Positions 1 to 10,381 of a stretch of DNA of 64,000 nt are shown in pieces. Source of the DNA: Adiantum capillus-veneris (taxonomy: Eukaryota > Streptophyta > Polypodiopsida > Polypodiales > Pteridaceae); assembly GCA_014529385.2 (NCBI GenBank), contig CM043952.1, positions 71,638,799 to 71,702,798 on the forward strand. The letters are read 5' to 3'. Within the stretch, counting starts at the first letter, position 1. Each line of letters opens with the position of its first letter. The notes under the pieces were generated by a model. The model was not told the DNA's origin. It searched no databases and worked only from the letters and a program-made list of their open reading frames with translations. The position numbers were made by a program, and so were the translations under genes.

Positions 1-336
1 TCACATTCTAACAATGAAGGTGAGTATGCAGCACTAACCAGGGGTCTACAATGGTGCGTCTCGCAAGGTGTACAACGCCTTAATGTATTTGGGGATGCTC
101 TACTTCTGGTAAGGCAAGTAAATGGAGCATGGACATGCAAGAATCCTAGTTTAAGGACTCACTTAAATGGTGTAAAAACCTTGTTGGTAAGTTTGAATAA
201 GTTCAAATACACCATATCCCAAGGGCTCAAAATCAAAGAAGCAGATGCCCTAGCAAGTGAAAGACTACAGGAAGTGGTGGTTAGAGCATTAAAGCTAAAG
301 CTCCCTCTATTTCAAGGCAGTGACAACCTTGCCTGA
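1..336 (+). pseudogene. Ty3/gypsy RNase H-like domain, truncated at the window edge
   Basis: Frame 1 is open from base 1 and reads NNEGEYAALTRGL, then FGDALLLVRQVNGAW, then KEADALASERL. This is the pattern of the RNase H fold (RVT_3 type) found in plant Ty3 elements, where acidic residues in the EYAAL, FGD and ADALA blocks are catalytic. In the living element this domain removes the RNA strand during reverse transcription. The frame ends near 336 and the coding sense continues in frame 2, so a frameshift separates it from the integrase. Reverse transcriptase would lie upstream, outside the window. The family is clear; the exact lineage (Tat-like) is inference. Confidence 0.75.
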
Positions 337-1655
337 CATCATGCATTTTTTGGAAACAGGGGAATGCCCATCAGATTTAACAAAGGGACAGAAGCAATGG
401 CTGACGCGGAAGGCCACAAGGTATCGACTCATCAATGATGGTTTGTACTATAAGGGTAAGGACCAAATACTCAGGAAGGTCCCTCTCTCTCAGGAAATCA
501 CGGGATTAATTGCTAGCTGTCACGATGGGTTTTGTGGTGGTCACTTTTCCCTAGACATAACAAGTAGGAAAATCTTGCAGGCAGGCTTCATATGGCCTAG
601 CCTCACCCGTGAGGTGCAAAACGTGTAAGATGTGTCAAAAGGCCGGCACTAGGTCACTTATGCCTAAACCACAGACACCTATTCTCTCATATGGCCCATT
701 TGAAAAATGGGGTATCGATGCCATTGGGCCATTACCTAGGGCCAACTCAGGAAAATTCTACATTATCATGGGGATCGACTACATGACTAGATGGGTAGAG
801 GCTACAGCCACCACTAGAATCACAGCGGTAGAGGTAGCTAAATTTATCTACGAGCACATATGATGTAGGTTTGGCACACCTTTAGAGATCATCTCTGATA
901 GAGGGCCAGGTTTTAGAGTAGAGTTGGTAGGAGAATTAATGCAGAAACTGGGCATTACAAGGAGGCACTCTTCACCATATTACCCTCAATGTAATGGCCT
1001 AGTGGAAAAGGTAAATGGAATGGTTTCTAAAATTATTACCAAGCACGTATAAAATCATCTTGGAGACTGGGATAAGTACCTACTACCAGCTTTATGGGCC
1101 TACAGAACTTCATTCTGTACATCCTTGGGATTCACACCGTATCATCTAGTATTTGGTAAGGAAGCAATCTTGCCCATTGAAGTGGAACTACAAAGTCTCA
1201 GAGTAATGACAAGCCAACTTCAACAGCCCAACATGCATTTGAGAGATCACATCATCGACTTGGAAAGACTGCAACTAGACAGAGAATAAGCAATAAATTA
1301 TTATGTGGCACAAGCAGAGCATATACGGCTTAGCTTTAACCAGCATCTCCGGAAAAAAGATTTGAAGAAAGGAATGTTGGTGCTCCGCTACAACAATCAC
1401 TTCGACACGCGCAAGGATAACAAAATCCTACTCCGATGGGAAGGCCCTTTCATCATCAGGAAAAAGTATGCCAATGGAAGCTACAAGCTTATGGAGGCTG
1501 ATGAAAAACTTCATAAAAATAGGATAAATGGTTGGCGACTTAAACCTTATTTTCTTCGATTTGACCAGGCTCCACCTATTGACATTGCAGATGAGGACAC
1601 ACCATCAGCCGCCACCTCCGATGATAATGATCAAACAGATGAGCTAGAGACATGA
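320..1655 (+). pseudogene. Ty3/gypsy integrase with zinc-binding region, decayed
   Basis: 320-628 (frame 2) carries the first half of an HHCC zinc-binding region (CHDGFCGGHFS, IWPSLTREV). Frame 3 then gives CKTCKMCQKAG and runs to 1655. The catalytic core is recognisable: the first D in WGIDAIGPL, the second in ISDRGPGF, the E in NGLVEKVNGM. After it come LWAYRTSF, a basic stretch and the C-terminal WEGPFIIRKKYANGSY block. Three in-frame stops (861-863, 1050-1052, 1287-1289) and the frame change near 610 kill it. The spacing and order match integrase at the end of pol in a Ty3 element. The tail to 1655 is acidic. Confidence 0.85.
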
Positions 1656-1663
1656 ATGCCTCT

Positions 1664-1683
1664 AGCCAAAAGGGGAGGGCTAG
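1664..1683 (+). other. Polypurine tract of the Ty3 remnant
   Basis: A purine-rich run (AAAAGGGGAGGG) lies just after the integrase stop and directly before a TGATGGGGGC start typical of an LTR. This is the expected primer site for plus-strand DNA synthesis. Confidence 0.6.
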
Positions 1684-2495
1684 TGATGGGGGCTTTTCAC
1701 AAGCCAGGCTCCCATACCCCTCTTCTCTCTTCCCCACCCCATGGAAACCCCCTCTTAGGGAGGGAGTGATAAAAGGCATTGTAAAAGTAAGAAAAAATAA
1801 AGTATGATTATGTAAATAAGTGAGAAAGGTAAAATAGGCCACCTCGTGCCTGAGGGGCAGCCCATCCCCACCCTGCCTCCTTTTTCTTCATTGTTGTCCC
1901 ACCATGTGTCCCTTTTCTTCTCCTCCACTCAACAGGTCAACCCCCTCTCTCTTCCCCTTGTCCTTTCTCCTTTCTCTCTCCCCTCAAGCTACCCCACCCC
2001 TGTCCTCACCAATAATACGTTCTTTGTCACATGCCACCTCTCCTATCTTCCAAAATAGCATACCCCACCCTTTTTTTTCTCTCTCCTACACTCTCCCATG
2101 ATCCAAATACCCCCCTCTCTCTCTAAAATTCAAAATCTCTCATGTCTTGTAGCCAAATGGCCTCCCCCACACTCACACACACTCAGTTCTACTGAAAAAA
2201 GGTACCCACAGACCCACCTGTACATGATGGTTACCGGTTTTTTCTAGTGTACACACACATCTGCACACAGATTTACCTCTGTACACACTCCTTTCTCTTC
2301 CCTCTTGTAATTACTTTTTTTCCATCTCACTCACTTTTTTCATCAACCCATCTCTCTCTCTTAGTCTCTCTCTCATGAGACTACTATTCTGGCGCATATA
2401 CACACAGCCAGACAAGTGGGGCCCACAATCACATGGCCGATGCAGATAATAATTTCTTGATTTTTAAAATTCTAGAAATCCTCCCCCTCCTCCTC

Positions 2496-2503
2496 TATAT
2501 AAA
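2496..2503 (+). promoter_or_regulatory. Probable LTR TATA box
   Basis: TATATAAA follows a C-rich stretch and precedes AGAGGGGTCA, in the position expected for the U3/R promoter of the LTR. Confidence 0.45.
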
Positions 2504-2573
2504 GAGGGGTCACCGTCACACGAAGGACACACACAACATTACCAGAGAGTACACTATGCACTGTGTGTGCCTA

Positions 2574-2576
<3 letters not shown>

Positions 2577-2667
<91 letters not shown>
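2577..2667. repeat. (CA)n microsatellite
   Basis: About 45 uninterrupted CA units inside the LTR. Its length makes it a likely polymorphic site. Confidence 0.97.
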
Positions 2668-2668
<1 letters not shown>

Positions 2669-3319
2669 ATCACCATCACCCCAGTCACCATGCTCGACTT
2701 GAGCATGACCTCTACACCCTTGGGCTATGGAAAATGAAGGGCAGCTAAATGAAGGATGATGGCCATAACCCTCGTGCGAGTCTTCGCCATCAGCTCCCAC
2801 CTATCCTCCATGTGCTCTACCACTCTCTCCCTTATTTTTCCCCTACCCTATGCTCCCCATTTCATCGCCTTATTCTCTAAATAAAGCTTTAGGTTTTGTG
2901 AGTATTTTTCTTGCAATGTTTTTTCCATGTGAGCCCTAGCGGAATCGCCACCTAGTCTTGTGTTTGGAGTGAGATTGTGTATGTGTGAAGGGTGTGCGGA
3001 TTTGCCATCTTTCTGTGGTGCCTAAGTACTAAGCCGTTATACTCTCTCTCTCTCTCTCTCTCTCTCTCACTTGATCTCATTCCCCTTCCTCTTCACCATT
3101 ACTCCCAAGAATCCATCTCTCTTGGATGAAAACTTTGTTATGGTGGTGTGTTGTTTGCGTCCTAGCCGCTCAAAGCTAGGTGGTGCCCCCTGTTCACTTT
3201 ACGGTGTGACAGGCTCGAGGCGCGCCATTCGGTCCCCGGTGTTTTAGAGACCGTCGAGGTTAGGGGTTCGCTTTGCTCCCGTCAACATTTTTGATTCCCA
3301 TGGCAGTATGGTCCAATAA

Positions 3320-3515
3320 ACTATCGTCTCTTTTGTAGGCATGATTGGCTTTTGCCCATACATAAGTTCAAATGGCATAAATCATGTAACTGAGCTATGA
3401 GTAGTTTTGTCAGCCCATAAAGCAAAAGATAAAAGTTTAGGCCAATCACCAATTTTTCCTCTAGAATAAGACTTGGCCAAAGCTTTAACAATAGGCAGAT
3501 GCCCGCTTTCACAGC
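3320..3515 (-). pseudogene. Ty3 integrase fragment, G2 family
   Basis: The minus strand read from 3515 downward gives KALAKSYSRGKIGDWPKLL, then ALWADKTTHSSVT, a stop, then FMPFELMYGQKPIMP. This parallels the G2 integrase near 41570-41720 (KALAKACEGRVGEWPKLL, ALWADRRTHSSVTG, MPAELMHGQRPVMP). It is an isolated piece of the region just after the catalytic glutamate, with one stop, and lies next to a copia-type LTR. It is evidence for another, older copy of the G2 family. Confidence 0.75.
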
Positions 3516-3517
3516 TT

Positions 3518-3763
3518 GTGATGGACTAGCAAATACTCAAGATCGTGTTTATTGGTAGAGCTATATATACCAACCCCTATGCTATATATATCTAGGAGTC
3601 CCCACTATATATGTACACTCAGTGTGTAGAGTCTACACACTTTCCAAGTTAATTGATCTTGGAACCTAATTTGCTTGAGTGATAATCTAGCCAACATGTA
3701 CTTACTTGTGTGCATGATGTTTATCTTTCATCCACCCTAGCTAGCACGATTCCATTCCCATCA
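3518..3763 (+). repeat. LTR remnant of the gag-only copia-like family, with PBS
   Basis: The sequence matches the 3' two thirds of the LTR at 25518-25877 (GTGATGG...CTAGCAAATACTC, a TATATATACC stretch, CCCATCA end). Immediately after it, at 3765-3778, comes GTGGTATCAAAGAC, a primer-binding site of the initiator tRNA-Met type usual in Ty1/copia elements. The 5' third of the LTR is missing. Confidence 0.75.
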
Positions 3764-4754
3764 AGTGGTATCAAAGACATGGTGTGCTAGCTAGGCTCAT
3801 TGCTATGCATTTGTATTAGTTTTTTTTTAGTGTCTCCTAATTATTATTATTAGGATCCTTTGTGCTTTCTCTTCTTCTCTCCCCATTGTATACCTTATGA
3901 CTAATTAGCATCAATAAGTTAGTGTGAGCATATCCTTGGGCTTAATTCTTTGGTCCACTACTCTCCTCGCTAATTGTGATGCTAACTAGCATCAGGATTC
4001 ACCATTAGGTGTGTTTTTTGTTGATCTTCTCACTTTTTACTTCCTTCTTTGTGCATAAATTACTCCCAAGTGGGGCACCATCCCACTTCATCACTTACGT
4101 GAGAGAATAGCCCATCTCAAGATCTTTCTGTCAAGACTCTCCGTGCTCAAATCACCCTTCATTTGCATAATCTAAAGTTAAATTAATCTTTAATTTTTCA
4201 CACCCTCATTCCTTGGTTTTTCCTACAGATTCACCAAGTTTTTTGTAGAAAACAACCCCCAAAAACCCTCAAAACCAACCCCACCATGGTGGGAACCCTT
4301 GGCTTTTAGGAGGAAATTCAATCCTCCTTTTAGGCATTCACACACAAGCACCATGTCTGCTGCCCGTCCAGCTGTCCAAACTATCTGCGCCTGCTCAAAG
4401 GTCTGTCCGACCTGCCCGTCCTGACCCCGCCTACTTGCTCTACCCAATTCTTATTGGAACCCCCCTTTCTCGTGGCTAGTGGCTCTGTCCTTGATCTCCA
4501 AAGGCTCCCATCCATTTAAGGTTTGTTCCCACCAAGTAGAAAGGCTTCAAAATCAGGGGTATCTCCCATAGCAGCCAACTTTTGGCTACCTTTTTTGAGC
4601 TTCAACTATAAGTCTCCAAAAAAAAAGGAACTTCCCCCAGGAGTCATTTGAGCATCTAAACCAAAAGAGCTTCTAAACTCAAAGGCTTTAAGAGTTCAAA
4701 AATTCAAATCCAAGAAAGATATATAGAAATTACAAATGGAACATAACAAAGATA
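3764..4754 (+). other. Leader of the gag-only element, non-coding
   Basis: This is the untranslated leader between PBS and gag. It parallels 25878-26368 but is about 400 bp longer, with extra sequence near 4190-4640. The gag start (near 4737) is followed by a deletion that joins GCAAGCTTC directly to the zinc-knuckle region. No gene is seen. Confidence 0.6.
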
Positions 4755-4982
4755 TTGCAAGCTTCCAGTAACAAAACTTGTTTCAAGTGTGGAGAAGTAG
4801 GGCACATAGAAAAAAAATGTCTAGCATTGAAGACTTGCAGCATTTGCGAGAAGAAGGGTCACGTTCCTTTCAAGTGTTTCAAAAGAGACAGAGGTAGCAC
4901 CAGTAAAAATCCAAGGCCCAAAATTTATTTTCCAGAAGAAGACAAGATGAAGATGAAGAAGAAGGTGACACTAACCTTCTAG
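4755..4982 (+). pseudogene. Copia-type Gag zinc-knuckle remnant
   Basis: The 75-codon frame carries two zinc knuckles, CFKCGEVGHIEKKC (CX2CX4HX4C) and CSICEKKGHVPFKC, then a basic tail KCFKRDRGS and an acidic end. These bind RNA during particle assembly. It closely matches the gag at 26369-26857 but has lost the N-terminal capsid-like part. No protease, integrase or reverse transcriptase follows. Confidence 0.8.
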
Positions 4983-4984
4983 TC

Positions 4985-5382
4985 TACGGCGATGTTTGCT
5001 CAGGAGGCAAGGGAGCTTGGAAGGATAAATATGTAAGCTTATATGAATTATAACATCTATCGGTGATTAAAAAGATTGTAGTTGATGATTTGGTATTGTT
5101 ATTGCTAACTTAGGAAAATGTCACTCTCTCTCGACCAACCAGAGAGATGGTCAAGTATCAGGAGCGACATACAAAACTTGATACTTGGCGATGGTTGTTC
5201 GAAAACAACCACATCTCTCGTGAGCAATTCGACGCGGCAGTTAGACCACTACAAGCGGTAAGTTGAAACAAGTAATTTTGTATGAATTGTTTTGAGCTAT
5301 GGATAATTGTTTAATTTGGTTTGGGTTTATGTAGAGTCAAAGTGATCCAACATACGTGCCTCTGGACGACAACGAGGATTAG
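4985..5382 (+). pseudogene. Three putative exons of an unidentified transposon gene (possibly TnpA-like)
   Basis: Good splice sites join three in-phase segments. Exon 4985-5032 ends KDKY before GTAAGC. Exon 5114-5257 is 48 codons (ENVTLSRPTREMVKYQERH, then WRWLFENNHISREQFDAAV) and ends before GTAAGT. Exon 5335-5382 gives SQSDPTYVPLDDNED and a stop. The layout (small final exons, acidic tail, 0.5 kb before a CACTA-type terminus) resembles the TnpA-like gene of elements A and B, so I infer it is the 3' end of a second gene in a divergent CACTA element. The protein family itself is not recognised. The 5' part is lost at the junction with the gag fragment. Confidence 0.45.
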
Positions 5383-5868
5383 ATAAAAAAATGTTTTGTC
5401 AAAACTTTTGTAAAGTCCCAATGTGGCACAATGTATATACAACTATTTACTTTTTATTGTAATTTTTTTAAATAGTTGATCTTCTACATTTTTAAATGTC
5501 AAGGTAAAGTAAATTTAATTTCAGTTCTTTGGTATTTTTTATACTCTTCCAAAAAACAATTGATGTTTTATTGTTTTATACAGGTTAAAAATAAAGGTGC
5601 TCATTTGGGCCACCCAACTTTGGGCGGCCCAAATGAGCACCTTTATTTTTGAATTGGCGTGTAGTGGTAATAAGCGCGGTAATAACAGCGGCAAAGTTCG
5701 CGGTAATAGCAGTGGGTATATTGCCACGACTATTACCGTGCTTATTGCTGAGAAACCACTATTGCGTTCATAGCTGCGGTTATTGCCGTCCCCGCAAATT
5801 TTCTCTCTCCTTTATCCTTTGTTTTTCTGCGGCAATGTTAGCGGTTATAGACAGCTCCTCTTATAGTG
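5383..5868 (+). mobile_element. 3' end of divergent CACTA element E
   Basis: The segment ends at 5868 with ...CTCTTATAGTG, whose complement CACTATAAGAGGAGC resembles the CACTACAAGAGG termini of A, B and C. Interior to the end lie many copies of a GCGGTAATA/TATTACCG-type motif in both orientations (5660-5860), analogous to CACTA subterminal transposase-binding repeats. It abuts the PPR pseudogene. The other terminus is not present. Confidence 0.55.
5587..5650. repeat. 64-bp palindrome: 30-bp arms, 4-nt loop
   Basis: Left arm 5587-5616 and right arm 5621-5650 are inverted complements with a single mismatch (5612/5625) around the loop ACTT. It can form a very stable hairpin as DNA or RNA. It lies about 220 bp from the element E terminus. 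Confidence 0.95.
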
Positions 5869-7215
5869 TGCTTACATCTCGAAGGCATGTGGCTCTATGC
5901 AAGTGCTTGAAGAGCTTCTTCCCCGGAGTGTGGACTCTTGAATGCATTGATCGAAAGATTTTCTAGATAGGGGTGGGGCCAAAAATCTCTTATCTGCTTT
6001 TAGCAGAAGCGAAGCGAGGGCGTCTCCCCAGTTGCAATCACCTACGCATGCATCTTGAATGCATGTCTCTCTACAGAAGATGATGATGCAAGGAAGCTCT
6101 GAGCTATTTTAATTAGACACGAAGTGAGGTTTCTCGCTAAATGCGGTGACAGGTCTCTTGGAGTGTTCTTATAAGAGGATATACCCAGCAAGGGTTGACC
6201 GAGGAAGCTCAAAAGTGTTTTTGTTGGGATGCAACAAGAGGGAAATTCCCCACAAAAATTGTCTGTCTCAGTGTGCTCATTGCATGGATTGTTGCTCAAT
6301 GGCTCTTGAAACATGTCATGCTTGCCAATTCTTTGGCTCATATGTGTTGTGCTGCCCTTGGTCAACATGTATGTCAAATGTGGGACGCCATGGAGCCTTG
6401 GGCTGTCTCCAACAGATGCAATGTGAGGGCACCTCTCCAAATGCAATCGCCTACGCTTTCGTCTTGAAGGCATGTGACACTGCCTTGATGTCCGGGATGT
6501 CGTGTCTTTCAAGTGCATCTGATTGCAGGATATGCCCAACAGTGATAGGACTAGGGAGCTCTAGCTGGCTAAGGAGCTCTGGCTGGCTAGTTATTTTCAA
6601 GATGCAAAGTGAGGACATTTCTCCTGATATAATTATGTATGCTTGCATCTTGAAAGCATGTGGAACTATGTAGGAGCAATGATCACGTATGCGAAAAGTG
6701 TTGTTCTTGGGAAAGCATAAAAGAGTGCTTGAGGAGCTTTCTGTCCAGAATGTCATCTCTTGGAACGCACTGATTGCGGGATATGCTTAACATAAAACGT
6801 TCTAGGCTATTTTGAGCAAATGAGAATTGCGCATCTCTCTTCAAATGTGCAATCACCTATGCTTGCATCTTGCTCGACGATGATACTAACAAGAGAATTA
6901 ACAACTATATTGTTAGTCAGAGGCTCTTGCAAAAAGATTTCGTGCTTGGCACTGCGTTGGTTGATATGTATGCCAAATGTGGTGCACTACAGGATATACC
7001 CAACATGGCTATGGCATTAACCAAGTAATCATATTTTTCACCAGATGCAAAAGAAAGGTACTTTTTCATGGCTAGGATGTTTTCATGAGATATGCACAAC
7101 ATGGTTGCGGCAACGAAGCATTGAGATGTTTTTAGCAGATGCCAAGGAAAGGCCTTCCTTCAAATGCAATGACCTAGGCAATTAGGGGCTATTGTGGGGT
7201 TGTTGCAGAAAAATT
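5869..7215 (+). pseudogene. Pentatricopeptide repeat (PPR) gene remnant, PLS type
   Basis: Short in-sense pieces are scattered over three frames: YACILEAC near 6040, LVNMYVKCG near 6365, EDISPDIIMYACILKACG near 6612, VLEELSVQNVISWNALIAGYA near 6725 and a YVCQMWC degenerate repeat near 6965. These are hallmarks of plant organelle RNA-processing PPR proteins, in which 35-residue helical repeats read single-stranded RNA. Stops and frameshifts occur every 20-60 codons, so no functional product is possible. There is no sign of an intact copy nearby. Element E abuts its 5' end, so the N-terminal repeats may have been displaced. Confidence 0.7.
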
Positions 7216-7638
7216 TTGTGCTTGGCAATGTGGCAAGCTTGATGAGTCCAAAACACTACTTGAAAACATGGACTATGGTGTGAGCAGGTTATGGACATGA
7301 AGGACGAGATTGATTTGTTCTATGATGTTGTCAACTTTCCAAACTTCTGCTTGGAACTAATCAAAACAACAGTACATATAGTGCAGATGGAAAAAATAAT
7401 TTGGTTTGAACTCTTTACACCAGTTGATGTTGATCGCCCACTTTTAATGTGCCTTTCAGAGCTGAGCACCATCCTTCATGCTTCCACCAGATTTGGACGT
7501 ATAAAGCGACGAGCGAATTTTGATAGGCTCTGAATTAGCACAAGCTGAAATATAAGAATTCCCGCTTCTTCCTAAAGTTCGTGCTTTCTCAATCTTAATT
7601 CGATGCGAATAGAGCTAACAAAGCACTCTAGTTAGGGA
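7216..7638. other. Unassigned stretch
   Basis: No recognised gene. An 80-codon frame at 7291-7533 has no family signature and no supporting context. I do not call it. Confidence 0.4.
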
Positions 7639-9001
7639 TTAGTTTAGTGTCAGCTTCTTTAGAGTCACCTCGGAGTTTGCTTAGGATTAGGTTAGTGTGG
7701 ACTTTTTTATGGTCACCTTAAGGTTTCCATAAGATCAATTTAGGGCTTAAGCTGATGACTGCTTCACGTTTAGAGTAACCGGATTTTGGGTTTATGGATG
7801 ACTTAATTTAAAATTTTTTTAAGATTATTCTAGGGTTCGAAATGCCCTACAGTAAGATCAACTCAAAATTCAGGGTTTGGATTTATGATTAGTTTAGGTT
7901 TTTGTGGTGCATTACTTTAAGATTTCTATAGGGTGACTTGTCACTTAGTTCAGAACTGATTTCTAAGTTGGATTATGGTGTAGGGTAATAGAGAGTCTCA
8001 AGGTTAGCAATGTGCAAGAGTGAAGGAACACTTTGCAATCGGTTCTACCCTAGAAATCGGCCAACTGGTGACCTAAAGTCTATTTCCTAGAACCTTCTCT
8101 TGATCCATGTGGCCAATAATGGACTAGAGCTCCACCTTAAAATCTCAAATAGTTGTTTTCATCAACATTTTAAATCAAAGGTAAGATGCAAATGAATCAT
8201 ACCAATATAAACCTTTCAAAACATTTATCGAGGCCCTTTTTCATGTTTTGGACACTGAGAGTTTGAAATGGGATACCAAAGAAGAGAGAGTGGGGGGGCA
8301 AGAGGGATTTCTTTTGGAAATTAAATATTATCACATTTATTGCCACTTCCTTTTACCAATGCTATCTGACCCCGCTTTGGCGCTAAGATATTCAAATTTG
8401 GGTAATGTTTTATATTTTACTTTAAAAAAGTTAAGCACATAATATTTTTTTAAAATGGATAAAAGTGATATTGTGGAATGAAACGATGGTTGTTTGGATA
8501 GGTTACCTTGCGCAAAGCATCTTACCACTATATCACAAACGATGGTCCGCAAGTACGACACGCATAATGGTCTGATGTGGACAACAATGCACGAAACAGA
8601 AGAGGCTTGCACTCTTCTCTTGAACATCACACTCATTTTACGTGAGCGACTGCATCCTTGCATTCATCGCGTAGTATGAAAGTCTTTACATAGTGGTGAT
8701 GGCCCAATTGTTTGCTATGAATGGATGTTGAGCATGGAGTAAATTAAAGGAGCTCTTTTTCAAAGCGGTCTTTAGTAGCGAAAGCACTCTCACACTGTGT
8801 ACAACACAAAACATTGGCTCCACTTCCAGCCATGACTCTTTCGAACAAAAACAAAAGAAAATGTGTGAAGTTGGATGTGTATGCATGTGTTGAAGTGAGA
8901 ATGGGAGATAGAGGTTATAATTATCGTTATTACCTCCGGGATTATCTTGCAATTAGGACCTCAAGAAACAAGTATGAATACCTAGTAGAAATTGTAATAA
9001 A

Positions 9002-9059
<58 letters not shown>

Positions 9060-9332
9060 CCACCCCCTCCCCAAGTCATTACATTAACGTGTTTGCAAAT
9101 GCATGAACACGTTAATAACATGTGTTAATAACATAATTTATGATGTGATCATAGCTGTATTCACACAACCTTTGCAATGACCAGCTTAAAGCTTCCTTGC
9201 ATATAAACCCATCGAGCTTTAGGGTTTACCCGGCAGGCCCCACCGGGTAATAAGTTTACCATCGGGCAAACTCAAAGCCTAACCGCCTATGCCATCACTA
9301 TATAGAGAGAGAGGATGATTAGGCACATTTTT
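7639..9332 (+). repeat. Old dispersed repeat, related to 46320-46790 and 52920-53390
   Basis: Blocks such as AGTTTAGTGTCAGC...GTCACCTTAAGG, TTCGAAATGCCCTACA (about 7639-7900) and TTCACACAACCTTTGCAATGACC...GGGTTTACCCGGCAGGCCCC (about 9090-9330) recur in order, with many substitutions, in the two duplicated segments near 46.3 and 52.9 kb. About 7900-9000 has no recognised gene. A CT microsatellite lies at 9004-9056. This is the DNA into which CACTA A inserted. Confidence 0.65.
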
Positions 9333-9382
9333 AGCTTTTTGGGAAAGATTTGGAGTCTTTAGAGCTCCCGGTTGTCTAGGAG

Positions 9383-9460
9383 CACTACAAGAGGCTATTC
9401 ATATTAGCGACGCTCACACAGCGACGCTTATAGCGACGCTCATAGTGACACCGGCTGGGC
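9383..9460 (+). repeat. Left terminal repeat and subterminal GCGACGC motifs of A
   Basis: CACTACAAGAGG is followed by three spaced copies of AGCGACGCT(C/T)A, the complement of the GCGTCGCTAT motif found at the other end. Such motifs are normally bound by the TnpA-type protein in CACTA elements. Confidence 0.8.
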
Positions 9461-9483
9461 TAAAAAAATAACAGAGAGCGCCC

Positions 9484-9512
9484 AAAAACTCAGATCTCAG
9501 ATCTGAGTTTTT
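9484..9512. repeat. Subterminal palindrome of A
   Basis: Two 14-bp perfect arms (AAAAACTCAGATCT and its complement) around one central base, about 100 bp from the left terminus. Element B keeps the same feature with 20-bp arms (55233-55273). Confidence 0.9.
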
Positions 9513-9545
9513 CGGCGCCCTCAAGCAAGGAGCAGGTAACGCTCT

Positions 9546-9654
9546 CCCTCTCTCTCTCTCTCTCTCCCTCTTTCTTCTCCACACACACGAGGAGAGGAAG
9601 GAGAGCCAGTTATGCTCCTTCCCTCTCCTCACTCTCATGTTCTCTTCCCCTCTT

Positions 9655-9709
<55 letters not shown>

Positions 9710-9720
9710 TACATAGTGTT

Positions 9721-9786
<66 letters not shown>

Positions 9787-9790
9787 TACA
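9546..9790. repeat. CT / CA / GA microsatellite cluster
   Basis: Consecutive CT, CA and GA tracts; the last, from about 9726 to 9780, is roughly 27 GA units. The equivalent in B is 55313-55525 with different tract lengths. Confidence 0.95.
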
Positions 9791-9794
9791 AACA

Positions 9795-10015
9795 TAAACA
9801 AAAACGCACACACACATACATAAACAAAGAATGCACACACACATTGAGAGAGGAAAAGAGAGAGAGAGCATGCATAAACAAAAAACGCACACATTGAGAG
9901 AGGAAAAGAGAAAGAGAACATGCATAAACAAAAAACCAAACATTGAGAGAGGAAAAGAGAGAGAAAACATGCATAAACAAAAAAACGCACACACATTGAG
10001 AGAGAAAGAGAGAGA
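9795..10015 (+). repeat. Minisatellite, about 48-bp units
   Basis: Four to five imperfect units built from ATTGAGAGAGGAAAAGAGAG, then CATGCATAAACAAAAA and CGCACACA. Present also in B at about 55530-55755. Non-coding. Confidence 0.85.
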
Positions 10016-10074
10016 AACTAATTTAACGTCGTAGGAAACTAATTAAAATTAAAAGACCTAAAGATCTAGCTGAC

Positions 10075-10150
10075 GAGGAGTTGAACTCAAGACCTATTAT
10101 TCAAGAGGGAAATGGCATAACCAATCTATCATACTTGGCATGGGTGATAG
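10075..10150 (-). repeat. tRNA-like (SINE-type) sequence inside A
   Basis: The minus strand reads GATAGATTGGTTATGCC, then about 25 bases later TTGAGTTCAACTCC, resembling a degenerate A box and a B box of a tRNA-derived SINE head. Close copies are in B (about 55808-55885) and, as a free fragment, near 50200-50250. It does not fold as a full tRNA by eye. Confidence 0.35.
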
Positions 10151-10381
10151 AAAGGTTATACCATTTATCTCTTTTTATTGCCACACACATCCACACACGC
10201 GCACACACACAAGAAGAAGAGAGTTATAACATCGTAAGAAACTATCCTAAAAGACATTAAAGATTAGGTTAGATGTAGACTTACGTTAAATTATATTAGA
10301 TTTAGGTTTATTTTTAGTTAGATTTACGTTTATTTATGCTAGATTTAGATTTTGGTTATATTAGATTAGATTTAGGTCTCC

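Larger units (their letters stand above)
1684..3287 (+). repeat. 3' LTR of the Ty3 remnant
   Basis: The block starts TGATGGGGGC after the polypurine tract and is best closed at GTCAACA (3287), giving TG...CA ends and about 1.6 kb. Inside are a TATA element (2496), a long CA tract, an AATAAA-like signal near 2880 and a CT tract near 3041-3069. No second copy is in the window because the 5' end lies outside it, so the right boundary is inferred from TG...CA ends and content. Confidence 0.55.

Noticed and set aside
2433-2800. His-Thr and Cys-Val repeat proteins on both strands
   Set aside because: Produced by the CA microsatellite inside an LTR.
7291-7533. 80-codon frame as a gene
   Set aside because: No recognised motif, no splice or promoter context, and surrounding DNA is decayed repeat.
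9610-9996. Long minus-strand frames rich in Leu, Ser, Phe and Cys
   Set aside because: They are translations of CT/CA/GA microsatellites and of the 48-bp minisatellite; the same happens at 55397-55735.
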